From: Streptomyces sp. V3I8
Lineage (GTDB): Bacteria; Actinomycetota; Actinomycetes; Streptomycetales; Streptomycetaceae
Assembly: GCF_030817535.1 (NCBI RefSeq)
Contig: NZ_JAUSZL010000002.1
Coordinates: forward strand, 4,588,001-4,652,000
Length of the DNA: 64,000 nt
Direction of reading: 5' to 3'
Shown: piece after piece, positions 35,322-43,872 of the stretch
How positions within the stretch are numbered: the first letter of the stretch is position 1
Layout: each line of letters begins with the position of its first letter
The notes under the pieces: model-generated
What the model saw: only the letters and a program-made list of their open reading frames with translations
Database searches by the model: none
What the model was told of the DNA's origin: nothing
Position numbers and translations under genes: made by a program

Positions 35322-35501
35322 ATGCCTCAGCACGACTCGACCGCGCCCGTCTGCCGGGACTGCAAGGGCTTCGCCGCCGTCGCGGTGACCACCGGAACCC
35401 GTCACCGTGACGGCTCCCGCACCACCCTCCTGGTCGACTGCCGCACCTGCAAGGGCACCGGCCACACGGCCCCCACCGCCGCGCTGTCCGCCGGGCGGTG
35501 A
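35322..35501 (+). CDS. Small CxxCxG zinc-finger protein
   Basis: 59 aa: MPQHDSTAPVCRDCKGFAAV ... LLVDCRTCKGTGHTAPTA. Two CxxCKG knuckles, as in the protein at 33883. Its TGA overlaps the next GTG (GTGA). Sits in the rightward transfer/replication operon; function unknown. Confidence 0.72.
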   Translation: MPQHDSTAPVCRDCKGFAAVAVTTGTRHRDGSRTTLLVDCRTCKGTGHTAPTAALSAGR

Positions 35502-35722
35502 CCGGGATGTTCCGCAAACTCCCCTCCAACCTCACCCCGACCGAGGAAAGTCCCGGCCTGCGGGTCCGCGGCGGCACTCGGTACACCCGATCCCAGGGCG
35601 ACTACCTGTGCGGCGGCTGCGGCGCCGAGGACCACGCCAACGGCGACACCAACGTCAAGGCCCTGGTCGACGACTACACGGACCGTCACGGCCCCGCCCA
35701 CCGCAACGGAGGTCGTTCGTGA
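35498..35722 (+). CDS. Small CxxC protein upstream of repSA
   Basis: 74 aa: FRKLPSNLTPTEESPGLRVR, YLCGGCGAEDHANGD, TDRHGPAHRNGGRS. CGGC plus downstream His residues may bind zinc. Overlaps the previous stop and the following GTG by 4 bp each, so tightly coupled to repSA expression. Confidence 0.68.
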   Translation: MTGMFRKLPSNLTPTEESPGLRVRGGTRYTRSQGDYLCGGCGAEDHANGDTNVKALVDDYTDRHGPAHRNGGRS

Positions 35723-37149
35723 CTGACACCGCCTCCTTGGCGGGTCTCGACCCGGCCACCCTCACCGACGTGTTGAGGGTGGCCGGCGCCGATGACTTCG
35801 ACCGCTGGCACGAACAGATCCGCCGTACCGGAGGCTGCTCCGACCCGATCCGCCTCACCGGCGGCACGAAGACGATCGACCCGACCACGAAGACCGTCCT
35901 GCACTACTACAACACCGACGAGGAACCGGGCGGGATGCTCCGTATCGCCTGCGGCAACCGCCGTGCCTCGCGCTGCCCGGCCTGCGCCTGGACCTACGCC
36001 GGCGACACCTACCACCTGATCCGTGCGGGCCTGACCGGTGACCCGGCCAAGGGCACCCCGTACACGGTGCGCGAGCACCCGCGGGTCTTCGCGACCCTCA
36101 CCGCGCCCTCGTTCGGGCCCGTCCACAACCGGCCCGGCAACCGGCCGTGCCGCTGCGGGGTCCGGCACGAGGAAGAAAACCCAGTATTGGGTACGCCTGT
36201 TGCCCCTGAGACGTACGACTACGCGGGCGCCGTGCTGTGGAACAACCACGCCTCCGACCTGTGGCGCTACTTCACGATCTACCTTCGCCGCGAGATCGCG
36301 AAGCGGGCCGGCCTCACGCAGAAAGACGCCCGTGAACAGTCCCGGCTCTCCTTCGGCAAGGTCGCTGAGTACCAGAAGCGCGGGGCCGTCCACTTCCACG
36401 CGGTGATCCGCTTCGACGGACCGGACGGGCCCGACTCCCCGCCCCCGCACTGGGCCACCCTCGGCCTGCTCGACGACGCGATCCGTGCTGCCGCCGCCCG
36501 CGTCGCGGTCGACGTTGCCCCGGCTCGGTATCAGCCGGACCCTGAGCAGCCTGCGCGCGTCCAGCCGGCTCGCACTCTGCGGTGGGGCACCCAGCTCGAC
36601 GTTCAGCCGATCGGCGCGTTCGGCAACGGCGAAGACCTGACAGAGCAGGCGGTCGCCTCCTACGTCGCCAAGTACGCCACGAAGGCCGCCGAGACCACCG
36701 GCACGGTCGACCGCCGGGTCGGCAACAAGGAAGCCCTCGTTCTGCTCGGCGTGCCCGACCATCCCCGCCGGCTGATCGAAGCGTGCTTGGACCTCCACGC
36801 GCTCTACCCGGAACGCAAGCTCCGCGACTGGGCCCACATGCTCGGCTTCCGCGGCCACTTCTCCACCAAGTCCCGCCGCTACTCCACCACCCTCGGCGCC
36901 CTCCGCCAGGTCCGCGCCGACTACCGGGCCGCCCAGCAACGCGCCTCCCTCGGCCTGCCCGACCCCGACGACCACCCGGAGGCAACCACCCTCGTGCTCG
37001 CCCACTGGACCTACGCCGGCCACGGCTACACCCCCGGCGAATCCTGGTTCGCCGCGAACATCCGCCGGGACATCCAACTCAACCGCGAGACCGCACGCGA
37101 AGCGCTCACTGACTGGGACGGAGGTTGCCTCGATGACGCACAAGGCTGA
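35719..37149 (+). CDS. repSA: RepSA-like rolling-circle replication initiator
   Basis: 476 aa from GTG. It nicks the element origin and starts rolling-circle replication of the excised circle. Motifs: zinc-type cysteines in CGNRRASRCPACAW, the HUH motif in KRGAVHFHAVIRFD (HFH), and the catalytic Tyr region SYVAKYATKAAE (YxxxY). Conserved FATLTAPSFGPVH and HMLGFRGHFSTKSRRYSTT match the family. No obvious origin repeats were recognised next to it; the hairpin at 30269 is a candidate single-strand origin. Confidence 0.9.
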   Translation: MTDTASLAGLDPATLTDVLRVAGADDFDRWHEQIRRTGGCSDPIRLTGGTKTIDPTTKTVLHYYNTDEEPGGMLRIACGNRRASRCPACAWTYAGDTYHLIRAGLTGDPAKGTPYTVREHPRVFATLTAPSFGPVHNRPGNRPCRCGVRHEEENPVLGTPVAPETYDYAGAVLWNNHASDLWRYFTIYLRREIAKRAGLTQKDAREQSRLSFGKVAEYQKRGAVHFHAVIRFDGPDGPDSPPPHWATLGLLDDAIRAAAARVAVDVAPARYQPDPEQPARVQPARTLRWGTQLDVQPIGAFGNGEDLTEQAVASYVAKYATKAAETTGTVDRRVGNKEALVLLGVPDHPRRLIEACLDLHALYPERKLRDWAHMLGFRGHFSTKSRRYSTTLGALRQVRADYRAAQQRASLGLPDPDDHPEATTLVLAHWTYAGHGYTPGESWFAANIRRDIQLNRETAREALTDWDGGCLDDAQG

Positions 37150-37270
37150 GCAGACGAGTCGTAAGTCGGTGATGACGAAAGACGAGTGGATCGCGAAGCA
37201 CCTTCGTCGTGCGCCGGCGCGGGATGAGGAGTGGGTGCACCGCCTTCTCGTCCTGCAAGGGAGGGCCTAG
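37133..37270 (+). CDS. Small basic protein between repSA and int
   Basis: 45 aa: MTHKAEQTSRKSVMTKDEWI, AKHLRRAPARDEEWVHRLLV. The ATG overlaps the repSA end (stop at 37149) and the TAG is 2 bp before the integrase GTG. Position suggests a recombination directionality factor or a small accessory protein, but no known domain is visible. Confidence 0.55.
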   Translation: MTHKAEQTSRKSVMTKDEWIAKHLRRAPARDEEWVHRLLVLQGRA

Positions 37271-37272
37271 TT

Positions 37273-38694
37273 GTGGCTCTCAAGATCGCGGTTTACACGC
37301 GCATTTCCCGGGACGACGAGGGGGATGGTCTCGGGGTCGCACGGCAGCGTGAAGACTGCGAGCGGCTGACGGATCTTCGAGGCTGGGCGGTCGCCAAGGT
37401 CTACCAGGACAATGACGTGTCTGCCTACAAGCGGAACGTCCGGCGGCCTGAGTTCGAGCTGATGCTGAGCGACTTGGCGGACGGCCTGATCGACGGGGTT
37501 GTCTCCTACGACCTTGACCGGCTCGCTCGACAGCCCAAAGACCTTGAACGCCTCATCGACCTGTACGACGAGCGCAAGCGGCGAGTGTTCGCCACTGTCA
37601 CCAATGACGTGAACTTGGGTACGGCTGACGGTCGCACCATGGCGCGCGTGATGGTGGCGTTCGCCAACAAGTCCTCTCACGACGCGTCACGTCGAATCCA
37701 GCGCAAGCACCTTGAACTGGCACGACAGGGGAAATCCAGCGGTGGCCCGGCTCCCTATGGATGGCAGAAAGACGGACGCACGGTCGACCTCGTTGCTGCG
37801 GAGCACATTCGCGCTGCTCAGCAACTGCTACTGGCTGGCGTGCGCATCGGAACCATTCGCACGGACTGGCAGCGTCGGGGCTTGGGCCACCCTCGCGAGG
37901 GTGTCACCCGGCTGCCGCATCACCTCGTGGAACGCATGCTGACCAACCCGCGCTTGTGCGGCTACCGCACCTACCGCGGGGAAGTCCTCCTTGCGGACGA
38001 CGGAAGTCCGGTCATTGGTGAGTGGGAACCGATCAACACCGTTGAAGAGTGGGAGGCGGTGTGCGCTGTCGTAGCGGAGCGGAAGCAGAAGTACCCCGGG
38101 CATTCGTTGGCCCGGAAGTACTTGCTGTCGGGGATTGCCCGCTGCGGCCTCTGTCACAGCAAGATCCGTGGTCAGGTAGCCCGTCGACGGAATCCGAACC
38201 CCGGAGTGGCCAAGTTCAGTTACCAGTGCTCCGTGGTGAACGGAGGTTGCGGCAAGGTGGGACGTGTCGGAGAGGCTGTCGACGAGTTCGTCATCAGTCT
38301 CGTCCTTGCTGAGCAGCGGGAAAGAGCTGCCAGTGCCACAGTGGAAGAGGCCGAGCCGTGGGTCAATGCGTCGGAGCTTGCTGACGTTGAGAGGGACATT
38401 GCCGCCCTCACTCAGGCGGCAAGGACGAAAGAGATCACGGTCTCCACGCTGCTCCAACTGCTGCCGGATCTAGAGCGTCAGCGTGACGAGCTGAAGCTTG
38501 AACGTGGTCGTTTCAGCAAGGCGCGGCAGCAGACTGCTTCTCTGGGCGTCGACTCGCTTGAGGACTTCCTGGCCCTTCCGATCGAGCGGCAGCAAGCGCT
38601 GATCCTTCACAGCCTCTCGGCAGTCTTGATCCACCCTGCCGGGAGAGGGCGGCGCAAGTTTGATCCCCATTTGATCGAGCCCGTATGGCGCTGA
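37273..38694 (+). CDS. Large serine recombinase (integrase)
   Basis: 473 aa. The resolvase domain holds the catalytic Ser in KIAVYTRISRDDEGDGLGVA (about residue 12) and DLDRLARQPKDLERLIDLYD, DGRTMARVMVAFANKSSHDA. The recombinase domain follows (SGGPAPYGWQKDGRTVDLVA), then the zinc ribbon (ARCGLCHSKIRG ... CSVVNGGCG) and a coiled coil before the C-terminus. This class cuts a 2-bp core and needs only short att sites, matching TGGAGTGT at both ends. Starts at GTG 37273; ends 130 bp from attR. Confidence 0.93.
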   Translation: MALKIAVYTRISRDDEGDGLGVARQREDCERLTDLRGWAVAKVYQDNDVSAYKRNVRRPEFELMLSDLADGLIDGVVSYDLDRLARQPKDLERLIDLYDERKRRVFATVTNDVNLGTADGRTMARVMVAFANKSSHDASRRIQRKHLELARQGKSSGGPAPYGWQKDGRTVDLVAAEHIRAAQQLLLAGVRIGTIRTDWQRRGLGHPREGVTRLPHHLVERMLTNPRLCGYRTYRGEVLLADDGSPVIGEWEPINTVEEWEAVCAVVAERKQKYPGHSLARKYLLSGIARCGLCHSKIRGQVARRRNPNPGVAKFSYQCSVVNGGCGKVGRVGEAVDEFVISLVLAEQRERAASATVEEAEPWVNASELADVERDIAALTQAARTKEITVSTLLQLLPDLERQRDELKLERGRFSKARQQTASLGVDSLEDFLALPIERQQALILHSLSAVLIHPAGRGRRKFDPHLIEPVWR

Positions 38695-38724
38695 CCACGA
38701 ACTGAATTACCTACTGCCAATCCT

Positions 38725-38759
38725 GAACGCGAGGCCGTGCATCTGCCGGCCTCGCGTTC
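38725..38759 (+). terminator. Integrase terminator hairpin
   Basis: GAACGCGAGGCC, an 11-nt loop, GGCCTCGCGTTC: a perfect 12-bp stem 31 bp after the integrase stop. It separates element transcription from the chromosome at the right junction. Confidence 0.8.
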
Positions 38760-38826
38760 GTCGTGTCATGGGGCTGACCTGCGTTTATGTTGTCTTTGGA
38801 ACTACCCTCATTTGATCAACTGCGCC

Positions 38827-38892
38827 TGGAGTGTCCTGCCGCCCGTGCACAGGGCCGGGGACGCGGCCAAGGTGAACAGGGAAGCCCTTTAA
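38827..38892 (+). pseudogene. Displaced native 3' end of the phosphoribosyltransferase gene (attR)
   Basis: 22 codons, WSVLPPVHRAGDAAKVNREA then L and stop, the original end of the gene at 27892, starting at the shared TGGAGTGT. It has no start of its own. Excision of element 2 would rejoin it to the body of the gene. Confidence 0.85.
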
Positions 38893-38909
38893 GGCCTTGT
38901 CAGGGTTTG

Positions 38910-39791
38910 TCAGGGCCTTGCTTCCCGTTCCACCGGGATCCACAGTTCCGCCTCCGCCTGCGACGCGTCCGGGGAGAGGCGGGTGCTGAGGATCTCGGGG
39001 CCCGGCCTCGTCCCGTACGGGTTGGACGGGAACCACTGGGTGAAGACGTCCCGCCACAGGTACTGGAGCGCCTGCGGGAACGGGCCCGAGTTCTCAAAGA
39101 CCGCCCAGGTGCCCGCCGGGACCGTCAGCGAGTCGAGATCGGTGGAGGGCGCTGTTCCTGTCACCACCCCGTGGTAGTAGTCCAGTTCCGTTCCCTCCGC
39201 CCGGCTCGGGTCCAGGTTGTCGCTCACCCCCACGATCCCTGACGGCTGCTGGTCGGACAGGGCGGTGACGCGGCGCAGCGTCTCCTTGTCGATGCTCCTG
39301 ATGAACCGCGCTATCTCCGGGTTCATCCCCTCGTGGACCAGGGGGACGCGGATCTTCCTGCCGACCACATGGAACTTTTTCTTCTCCACGATCCGGTATC
39401 GCATGCTGCTGTTCCCTTCCACGACGAGGCGGAAGGACAGCCGGGGCTGGGCGGTCAGCGTGGCTCCGGTGCGGCGGGCCCGGCCCGGGCCCACGCCGTG
39501 CACGGCCCGGAACGCCCGTGCGAACGCCTCCCCCGAGCCGTAGCCGTACCGCACCGCGATCTCCAGCAGCGTCCGCTCGCCGGCCAGCACCTCGGCGCCC
39601 GCGACGGTGAGCCGTCTGCGCCGGACGTACTCGGACAGCGGGAGCCCCGCCAGCGCGGAGAACATCCGCCGGAAGTGGTACTCCGACGTCATCGCGATCC
39701 GGGCCAGCTCGGTGACTTCGAGCGCCCCGGGGTCCTCCGTGCCGAGACGTGTCTCGATGTGCTCCAGCGCCTCGTTCAACCGTTCCAGCAA
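38910..39791 (-). CDS. AraC-family regulator with GyrI-like effector domain
   Basis: 293 aa. Residues 1-110: AraC helix-turn-helix pair (LARIAMTSEYHFRRMFSALA, LLEIAVRYGYGSGEAFARAF). Residues 125-290: GyrI-like/Rob-type small-molecule domain (YRIVEKKKFHVVGRKIRVPL, VPAGTWAVFENSGPFPQALQ, FPSNPYGTRPGPEILS). The family senses hydrophobic drugs or peptides. It is convergent with the displaced gene tail and lies next to the molybdoenzyme gene on the same strand. Confidence 0.9.
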   Translation of the reverse strand: MLERLNEALEHIETRLGTEDPGALEVTELARIAMTSEYHFRRMFSALAGLPLSEYVRRRRLTVAGAEVLAGERTLLEIAVRYGYGSGEAFARAFRAVHGVGPGRARRTGATLTAQPRLSFRLVVEGNSSMRYRIVEKKKFHVVGRKIRVPLVHEGMNPEIARFIRSIDKETLRRVTALSDQQPSGIVGVSDNLDPSRAEGTELDYYHGVVTGTAPSTDLDSLTVPAGTWAVFENSGPFPQALQYLWRDVFTQWFPSNPYGTRPGPEILSTRLSPDASQAEAELWIPVEREARP

Positions 39792-39889
39792 CCCGGCCTC
39801 CTTCCCTTACGCCCTTCACGTTACGAAGGGCGTACCTCGCCGCACCCGACATCTCGTGCCCGGTTCGGTCAGGCCGAACGGTCGCCCGG

Positions 39890-41035
39890 CTACAGGCAGG
39901 CCACCGTGATCCGCTGTACCTCGTTGTTGGCGAAGCCGCCGCGGTTCCACGGCTGGGTGAGGGGCTGGGCGGTGCCCTCGGCGTCCGTGGCGCGCACCGT
40001 CAGGACGTGGTGGCCGGGGGCCGCGTCCCAGGAGGTGTGCCAGCGGCGCCAGGACCAGGCGTCGCCGTCCGCCGGAGAGGGGGCGAGTTCGGCGTCCTGC
40101 CACGTCGTGCCGTCGTCCGTGCTGACCTCGACCCTCACGACCGGGGCGCGGCCCGACCAGGCCCGTCCCTCCAGCGGCACGGGGCCGGGGCGTACGACCC
40201 GGGTGCGGGACATGAAGTCCGGGAAGCCGGGCGGGATCATCAGCGCGCGCGGGGCGATACGGGTGATGGGCTCGCCGGGCTCGTCGGGGGACTGGCGGTA
40301 GCGGTACGCCACCGCCTGCTGGAAACCGGTGAACGGGGTGTCGGTGACCGTGATGTCGGTCAGCCACTTCACGCTCGCCATGCCGTACCAGCCGGGGACG
40401 ATCAGACGCAGCGGGTACCCGTGCTGCGGTGGCAGCGGGGCGCCGTTCATCTCGTACGCCACCAGGACCTCGGGGTCGGCGGCCGTCGCGTCGGCGAGGG
40501 ACAGGCTGCGGGCGTAGTCCTGTTCGACGCCGCGTTCCACCCCGTGGTCGGCGCCGGTGAAGACCACCTCGACGGCGTCCGGCTCGACCCCCGCCCGGGC
40601 GAGCAGCGTCCGCAGCGGTACGCCCGTCCAGTCCGCCGTGCCGACCGCCTCGACCAGCCAGGGCTGGCTCACGGGGCGGGGGGTGAGCCGGGCCCGGCCG
40701 TTGCCCGCGCACTCCATCGTCACGCGGTGGGTGACGGACGGCAGGGCGCGCAGGGCGGCCAGGTCCAGAGTCAGCGGCGTACGGACGCGGCCGTGGACCG
40801 GGAGGGTCCAGGTGCCGGCGTCGGCGGCCGGGATGTCGTAGTGGACGAGGACGTAGTGCAGCCCCGGCGGGGTCACGTCGTAGCGCAGGGCCTCCAGGGG
40901 GAGGCCGTGGTTGCGGGCCGCGAGGGCGAGCTCCTCGTGGCCGATCCCCTCGGCGGGGCCGGCCACCCGGCCGGGTGCGCTGACCTCGGCCGGCAGACGT
41001 GACGGCGACGGTGACGGTGACGGATGTGCGTTCAT
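39890..41035 (-). CDS. Sulfite-oxidase-family molybdopterin enzyme
   Basis: 381 aa. SUOX fold: the Mo-cofactor ligand Cys is in VTMECAGNGRARL (about residue 110); also WTGVPLRTLLARAGV, YEMNGAPLPPQHGYPLRLIV, YGMASVKWLTDI. The C-terminal 100 aa form the Mo-co dimerisation domain (APVVRVEVSTDDGTTWQDAE). No Tat signal is visible, so it may be cytoplasmic; the substrate is not certain to be sulfite. It lies 7 bp downstream of the Yip1-like gene, suggesting an operon. Confidence 0.9.
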   Translation of the reverse strand: MNAHPSPSPSPSRLPAEVSAPGRVAGPAEGIGHEELALAARNHGLPLEALRYDVTPPGLHYVLVHYDIPAADAGTWTLPVHGRVRTPLTLDLAALRALPSVTHRVTMECAGNGRARLTPRPVSQPWLVEAVGTADWTGVPLRTLLARAGVEPDAVEVVFTGADHGVERGVEQDYARSLSLADATAADPEVLVAYEMNGAPLPPQHGYPLRLIVPGWYGMASVKWLTDITVTDTPFTGFQQAVAYRYRQSPDEPGEPITRIAPRALMIPPGFPDFMSRTRVVRPGPVPLEGRAWSGRAPVVRVEVSTDDGTTWQDAELAPSPADGDAWSWRRWHTSWDAAPGHHVLTVRATDAEGTAQPLTQPWNRGGFANNEVQRITVACL

Positions 41036-41042
41036 GCCCGGC

Positions 41043-41996
41043 TCAGAACGTGCCGAGCTTGATGATCGACAGGAGCGCGACCAGCTGGATCGCCGACGCG
41101 CCCAGGGCCTTGGGCCAGGGCAGGTCGTGCGACTTGCCGACCATGAGCGTGAAGAGCGCGCCGGCCGCCACCCATGTCACCCAGCCGAGGATGCGTACGA
41201 AGGGCGCGTCGCCGCTCGCGAACATCGCGACGACCAGGCGCGGCGCGTCCGTGATCGACATGATCAGCATGGAGAGGCCGACCGTGGGCTGCCAGGCGCC
41301 GTCGCCGCCGAGCTGGCGGGCCAGGGTGTGCGTGACGACGCCCAGGATGAAGGCGCTGAGCACGATCGCGACCGCCGTCGTCAGGACGATGGGCACCGCG
41401 TTGGCCAGCGTGGCGTTGATGGCGTCCGCGCGGGCGCCGTCGAAGCCGAAGACGGCCAGCAGGCCGTAGAGGAACGTCACGACGAGGGCGGGGCCCCACA
41501 TCGTGTAGTCGCGCATCTGCAGGAAGGTCGGGTTCGGGCGCATGACGACGCCGCTCAGCAGTTCCTTCCAGGGCAGCTTGGGGCCCACCGGGGGCGCGGC
41601 GGTCTGGCCCGCGCGGTAGGTGCCGCCCTGGTTGTACGGGTCCTCGTCGATGGAGAACGCCGTCGTGTGGCCCGGCTGGTTGGCCGCGTACGGGTCGTGA
41701 CCCTGCGGCTGGTGGCCCTGTGGGTGGTGGCCGGGGTCGCCGAAGTACTCCGGCTCGCCGTGTCCGTTCCCCTGCGGGTGCCCGTTCCCCTGGGGCCACT
41801 GCTGCGGTCCGTTGCCGCCGCCGTTCCCGCCGCCGCCGTACTGGGGCTGCTGCGGGTGGGCCCCGGGCGCGGGGGGATAGCCGTAGGACGGGCCGCCCCG
41901 GGGGGCCTGCTGTCCGTACGGCTGCTGCCGCGGTTGCCGCGGAGGCGCCTGCTGCGTGCGGTTGTCCCGGCCGCGTCCGATCCTGAATCCAGCCAC
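41043..41996 (-). CDS. Yip1-domain membrane protein with Gly/Pro/Gln-rich N-terminus
   Basis: 317 aa from GTG 41996 (MAGFRIGRGRDNRTQQAPPR); an open frame continues to 42077 but would start inside a perfect palindrome. Residues 1-130: disordered, rich in Q, P, G, H. Residues 140-317: Yip1-like domain with five hydrophobic spans (WGPALVVTFLYGLLAVFGFD, IVLTTAVAIVLSAFILGVVT, LGWVTWVAAGALFTLMVG, GASAIQLVALLSIIKLG). Function unknown in actinobacteria. Confidence 0.83.
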   Translation of the reverse strand: MAGFRIGRGRDNRTQQAPPRQPRQQPYGQQAPRGGPSYGYPPAPGAHPQQPQYGGGGNGGGNGPQQWPQGNGHPQGNGHGEPEYFGDPGHHPQGHQPQGHDPYAANQPGHTTAFSIDEDPYNQGGTYRAGQTAAPPVGPKLPWKELLSGVVMRPNPTFLQMRDYTMWGPALVVTFLYGLLAVFGFDGARADAINATLANAVPIVLTTAVAIVLSAFILGVVTHTLARQLGGDGAWQPTVGLSMLIMSITDAPRLVVAMFASGDAPFVRILGWVTWVAAGALFTLMVGKSHDLPWPKALGASAIQLVALLSIIKLGTF

Positions 41997-42074
41997 GTAA
42001 TCGAACGTACCTGGTCCCGCAGAGTCACGGGCCGGGCCCGGGGCATCGGACCCGGCTTTGCTGCCGAGCTGTGA

Positions 42075-42101
42075 CATCCCCTAGGGGCTCCCTAGGGGAT
42101 G
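42075..42101. promoter_or_regulatory. Perfect 27-bp palindrome before the Yip1-like gene
   Basis: CATCCCCTAGGG-GCT-CCCTAGGGGATG: two 12-bp arms with a 3-nt centre, each arm itself holding CCCTAGGG. It lies 79 bp before the Yip1-like start and 69 bp after the FG-GAP gene stop on the same strand. It may be an operator or a terminator; there is no T-run. Confidence 0.6.
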
Positions 42102-42169
42102 CCGGAGGTTTACCACCGGTCGGCTACCGGGTGACCACTGACCGGATCACTGACCGGATCACTGACCGA

Positions 42170-43627
42170 CTACCGGCTGCTCACAGTTCCGCCGTAGGCG
42201 AGTGCGCTCGTCGGGGCGGGCAGGCCGAGCCTGGCGGGCGTGAGGGCGTAGGAGCCGTCGGCGCCCGACCGGGGGAACGCCCACACGCCACCGGAACGCG
42301 CGTTCTCGCCCGGTGAGCCGACCGCCAGGTCCCGCGTGCCGTCGTGGTCGTAGTCGCCGGTCGCGACGGCGGCGCCGAAGGCGTCACCGGCTTCCGCCGC
42401 TCCCGGCACGCGCGGGGTGCCCTGGTTGTACGCGACCGCGTGGCCCTGGCCGGACGCGTCGACCAGCCCGTCCTTCGTGCCGAACACCAGGGTGGCCGCG
42501 CCCGCCGCCGCCCGGGTGCCGATCGCCTCGCCGGGGGCGCCCACGACCAGGTCGTCGCGGCCGTCGCCGTTCAGGTCGGCGACGGCGAGGGCGGCGCCGA
42601 AGCGGTCGCCGGACTCGGCGACGCCCGGTACGCCGGCCGTGTCCTGGTTCAGGGTCTGCTTGCGGAACCCGAAGGAGCCGTCCGAGCCGGTGCCGTAGTG
42701 GATGTGCAGGCCGCCGCCCTTCGCGTACTCCTCCGGGCCGCACGGGTCGTCGATGTTCTCGTCGGCGATCTCCCGGCACTCGCCGAGGACCAGGTCGTCG
42801 TGGCCGTCACCGTCGAAGTCGCCGGTGACGAGGGCGGAGATCCCGGCGTTGTCGGTGTTCCACACGTTGCCCAGGGCCTCGTCCACCGCCTCCCACGCCC
42901 AGATCCGTACGTGCGACTGGGTGAACGGGTCGTTCGTCCAGTACCCGACGGCGAGGTCCGCCGCGCCGTCGCCGGTGAAGTCCCCGGTGGTCAGGACCGG
43001 GGCGCGGCCGCCCATGGCCGCGGTGACGACGGTGGCGGCGAGGCCGTCGGCGGTGCGCAGGACGACCTTGTCCTTGCCGCCGACCACGATGTCCCTGCTG
43101 CCGTCGCCGGTCAGGTCGGCCGCGGCGACCGACAGCCCGTACGCCGCGGAGGCGGCGGGGCCGGTGGTGACGTTGGCGCCCGGGCCGGGGCCGTCCTCCG
43201 CGCCGCCCACGACCGTGACCAGGCCGGCGTCCGTGCCGCGCCCGGTGATGTCCTCGCCGGGGGCGCCGACGAGCAGCTCCGCGATGCCGTCGCCGTTCAG
43301 GTCCTCCAGCGTCACGGCGGCGCCGAAGCGGTCGCCCGTCTCCGGGGTGCCGGGCACCTCGGCGGTGGCCTGGGTGACGCGGATGCCGCCGTGGGCGCCC
43401 ACGCCCCTCCTGCCGCCCCACAGGATGTTGACGTACCCGGCTCTCGCCTTGCCGGCGACGGCGCCGTCCGGCACTCCGACGGCCAGGTCGGCGTAGCCGT
43501 CACCGTTGAAGTCGCTGGTGGACGGGGAGGGCGGGGTGGCGGCGGCCGCCGTGGGAGGGAAGGCCAGGGCCGTGGTCGCCGCCGCGGCGACGGTGGCGGC
43601 GAGGGCGGCGTACGTCCGTATGCGCAC
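42170..43627 (-). CDS. Exported FG-GAP (VCBS) repeat protein
   Basis: 485 aa from GTG 43627. N-terminal signal peptide (TYAALAATVAAAATTALAFP ... AAAA). The rest is seven FG-GAP beta-propeller blades with Ca-binding DxNGDGxxDL motifs (FNGDGYADLAVG, LNGDGIAELLVGAPGE, LNGDGRDDLVVGAPGE). Integrin-alpha-like extracellular protein; ligand unknown. It is one of three such genes within 7 kb. The ATG-based longer frame upstream has no conserved sequence. Confidence 0.85.
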   Translation of the reverse strand: MRIRTYAALAATVAAAATTALAFPPTAAAATPPSPSTSDFNGDGYADLAVGVPDGAVAGKARAGYVNILWGGRRGVGAHGGIRVTQATAEVPGTPETGDRFGAAVTLEDLNGDGIAELLVGAPGEDITGRGTDAGLVTVVGGAEDGPGPGANVTTGPAASAAYGLSVAAADLTGDGSRDIVVGGKDKVVLRTADGLAATVVTAAMGGRAPVLTTGDFTGDGAADLAVGYWTNDPFTQSHVRIWAWEAVDEALGNVWNTDNAGISALVTGDFDGDGHDDLVLGECREIADENIDDPCGPEEYAKGGGLHIHYGTGSDGSFGFRKQTLNQDTAGVPGVAESGDRFGAALAVADLNGDGRDDLVVGAPGEAIGTRAAAGAATLVFGTKDGLVDASGQGHAVAYNQGTPRVPGAAEAGDAFGAAVATGDYDHDGTRDLAVGSPGENARSGGVWAFPRSGADGSYALTPARLGLPAPTSALAYGGTVSSR

Positions 43628-43748
43628 GGGGGACTCCAGGGGCTGGGGTGGCTTCAAACAGGTGGCCGGGTGGCCGGATCGGACGGTTTCGTTCGGTTCA
43701 CCTGTGTGACACCTGGAGTACGCGCGGGGTTGTGCCGGGTTCGGGACC

Positions 43749-43828
43749 GCTGTCCCTGTGTATCGCTGTCCCTGCGTGCTGCTGTCCCTGTGTACTGCTG
43801 TCCCTGCGTGCCGCTGCCCTTGTATGAC
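43749..43828. repeat. Five tandem copies of a 16-bp unit
   Basis: GCTGTCCCTGYGTRYY is repeated four times, with a fifth degenerate copy, between the SDR stop and the FG-GAP start. It lies upstream of the FG-GAP gene promoter region; function unknown. Confidence 0.7.
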
Positions 43829-43872
43829 GTCTGTATGACGTCGTCCCTGTACGACGCTCTGGGCGGGCGGGG

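Larger units (their letters stand above)
28345..38834. mobile_element. Element 2: pSAM2-like AICE with serine integrase, about 10.5 kb
   Basis: Inserted in the 3' end of the phosphoribosyltransferase gene. The only sequence shared exactly at both junctions is TGGAGTGT (28345-28352 and 38827-38834), as expected for a large serine recombinase with a very short core. Contents from left: replacement gene tail, SRA-HNH nuclease, membrane protein, long hairpin, GNAT, GntR repressor, then rightward transfer, spread, replication and integrase genes. No frameshifts are seen, so it looks functional. Confidence 0.85.

Noticed and set aside
43749..43828. CRISPR or minisatellite-based gene
   Set aside because: Contiguous 16-bp repeats without spacers and without an open frame; left as a plain tandem repeat.
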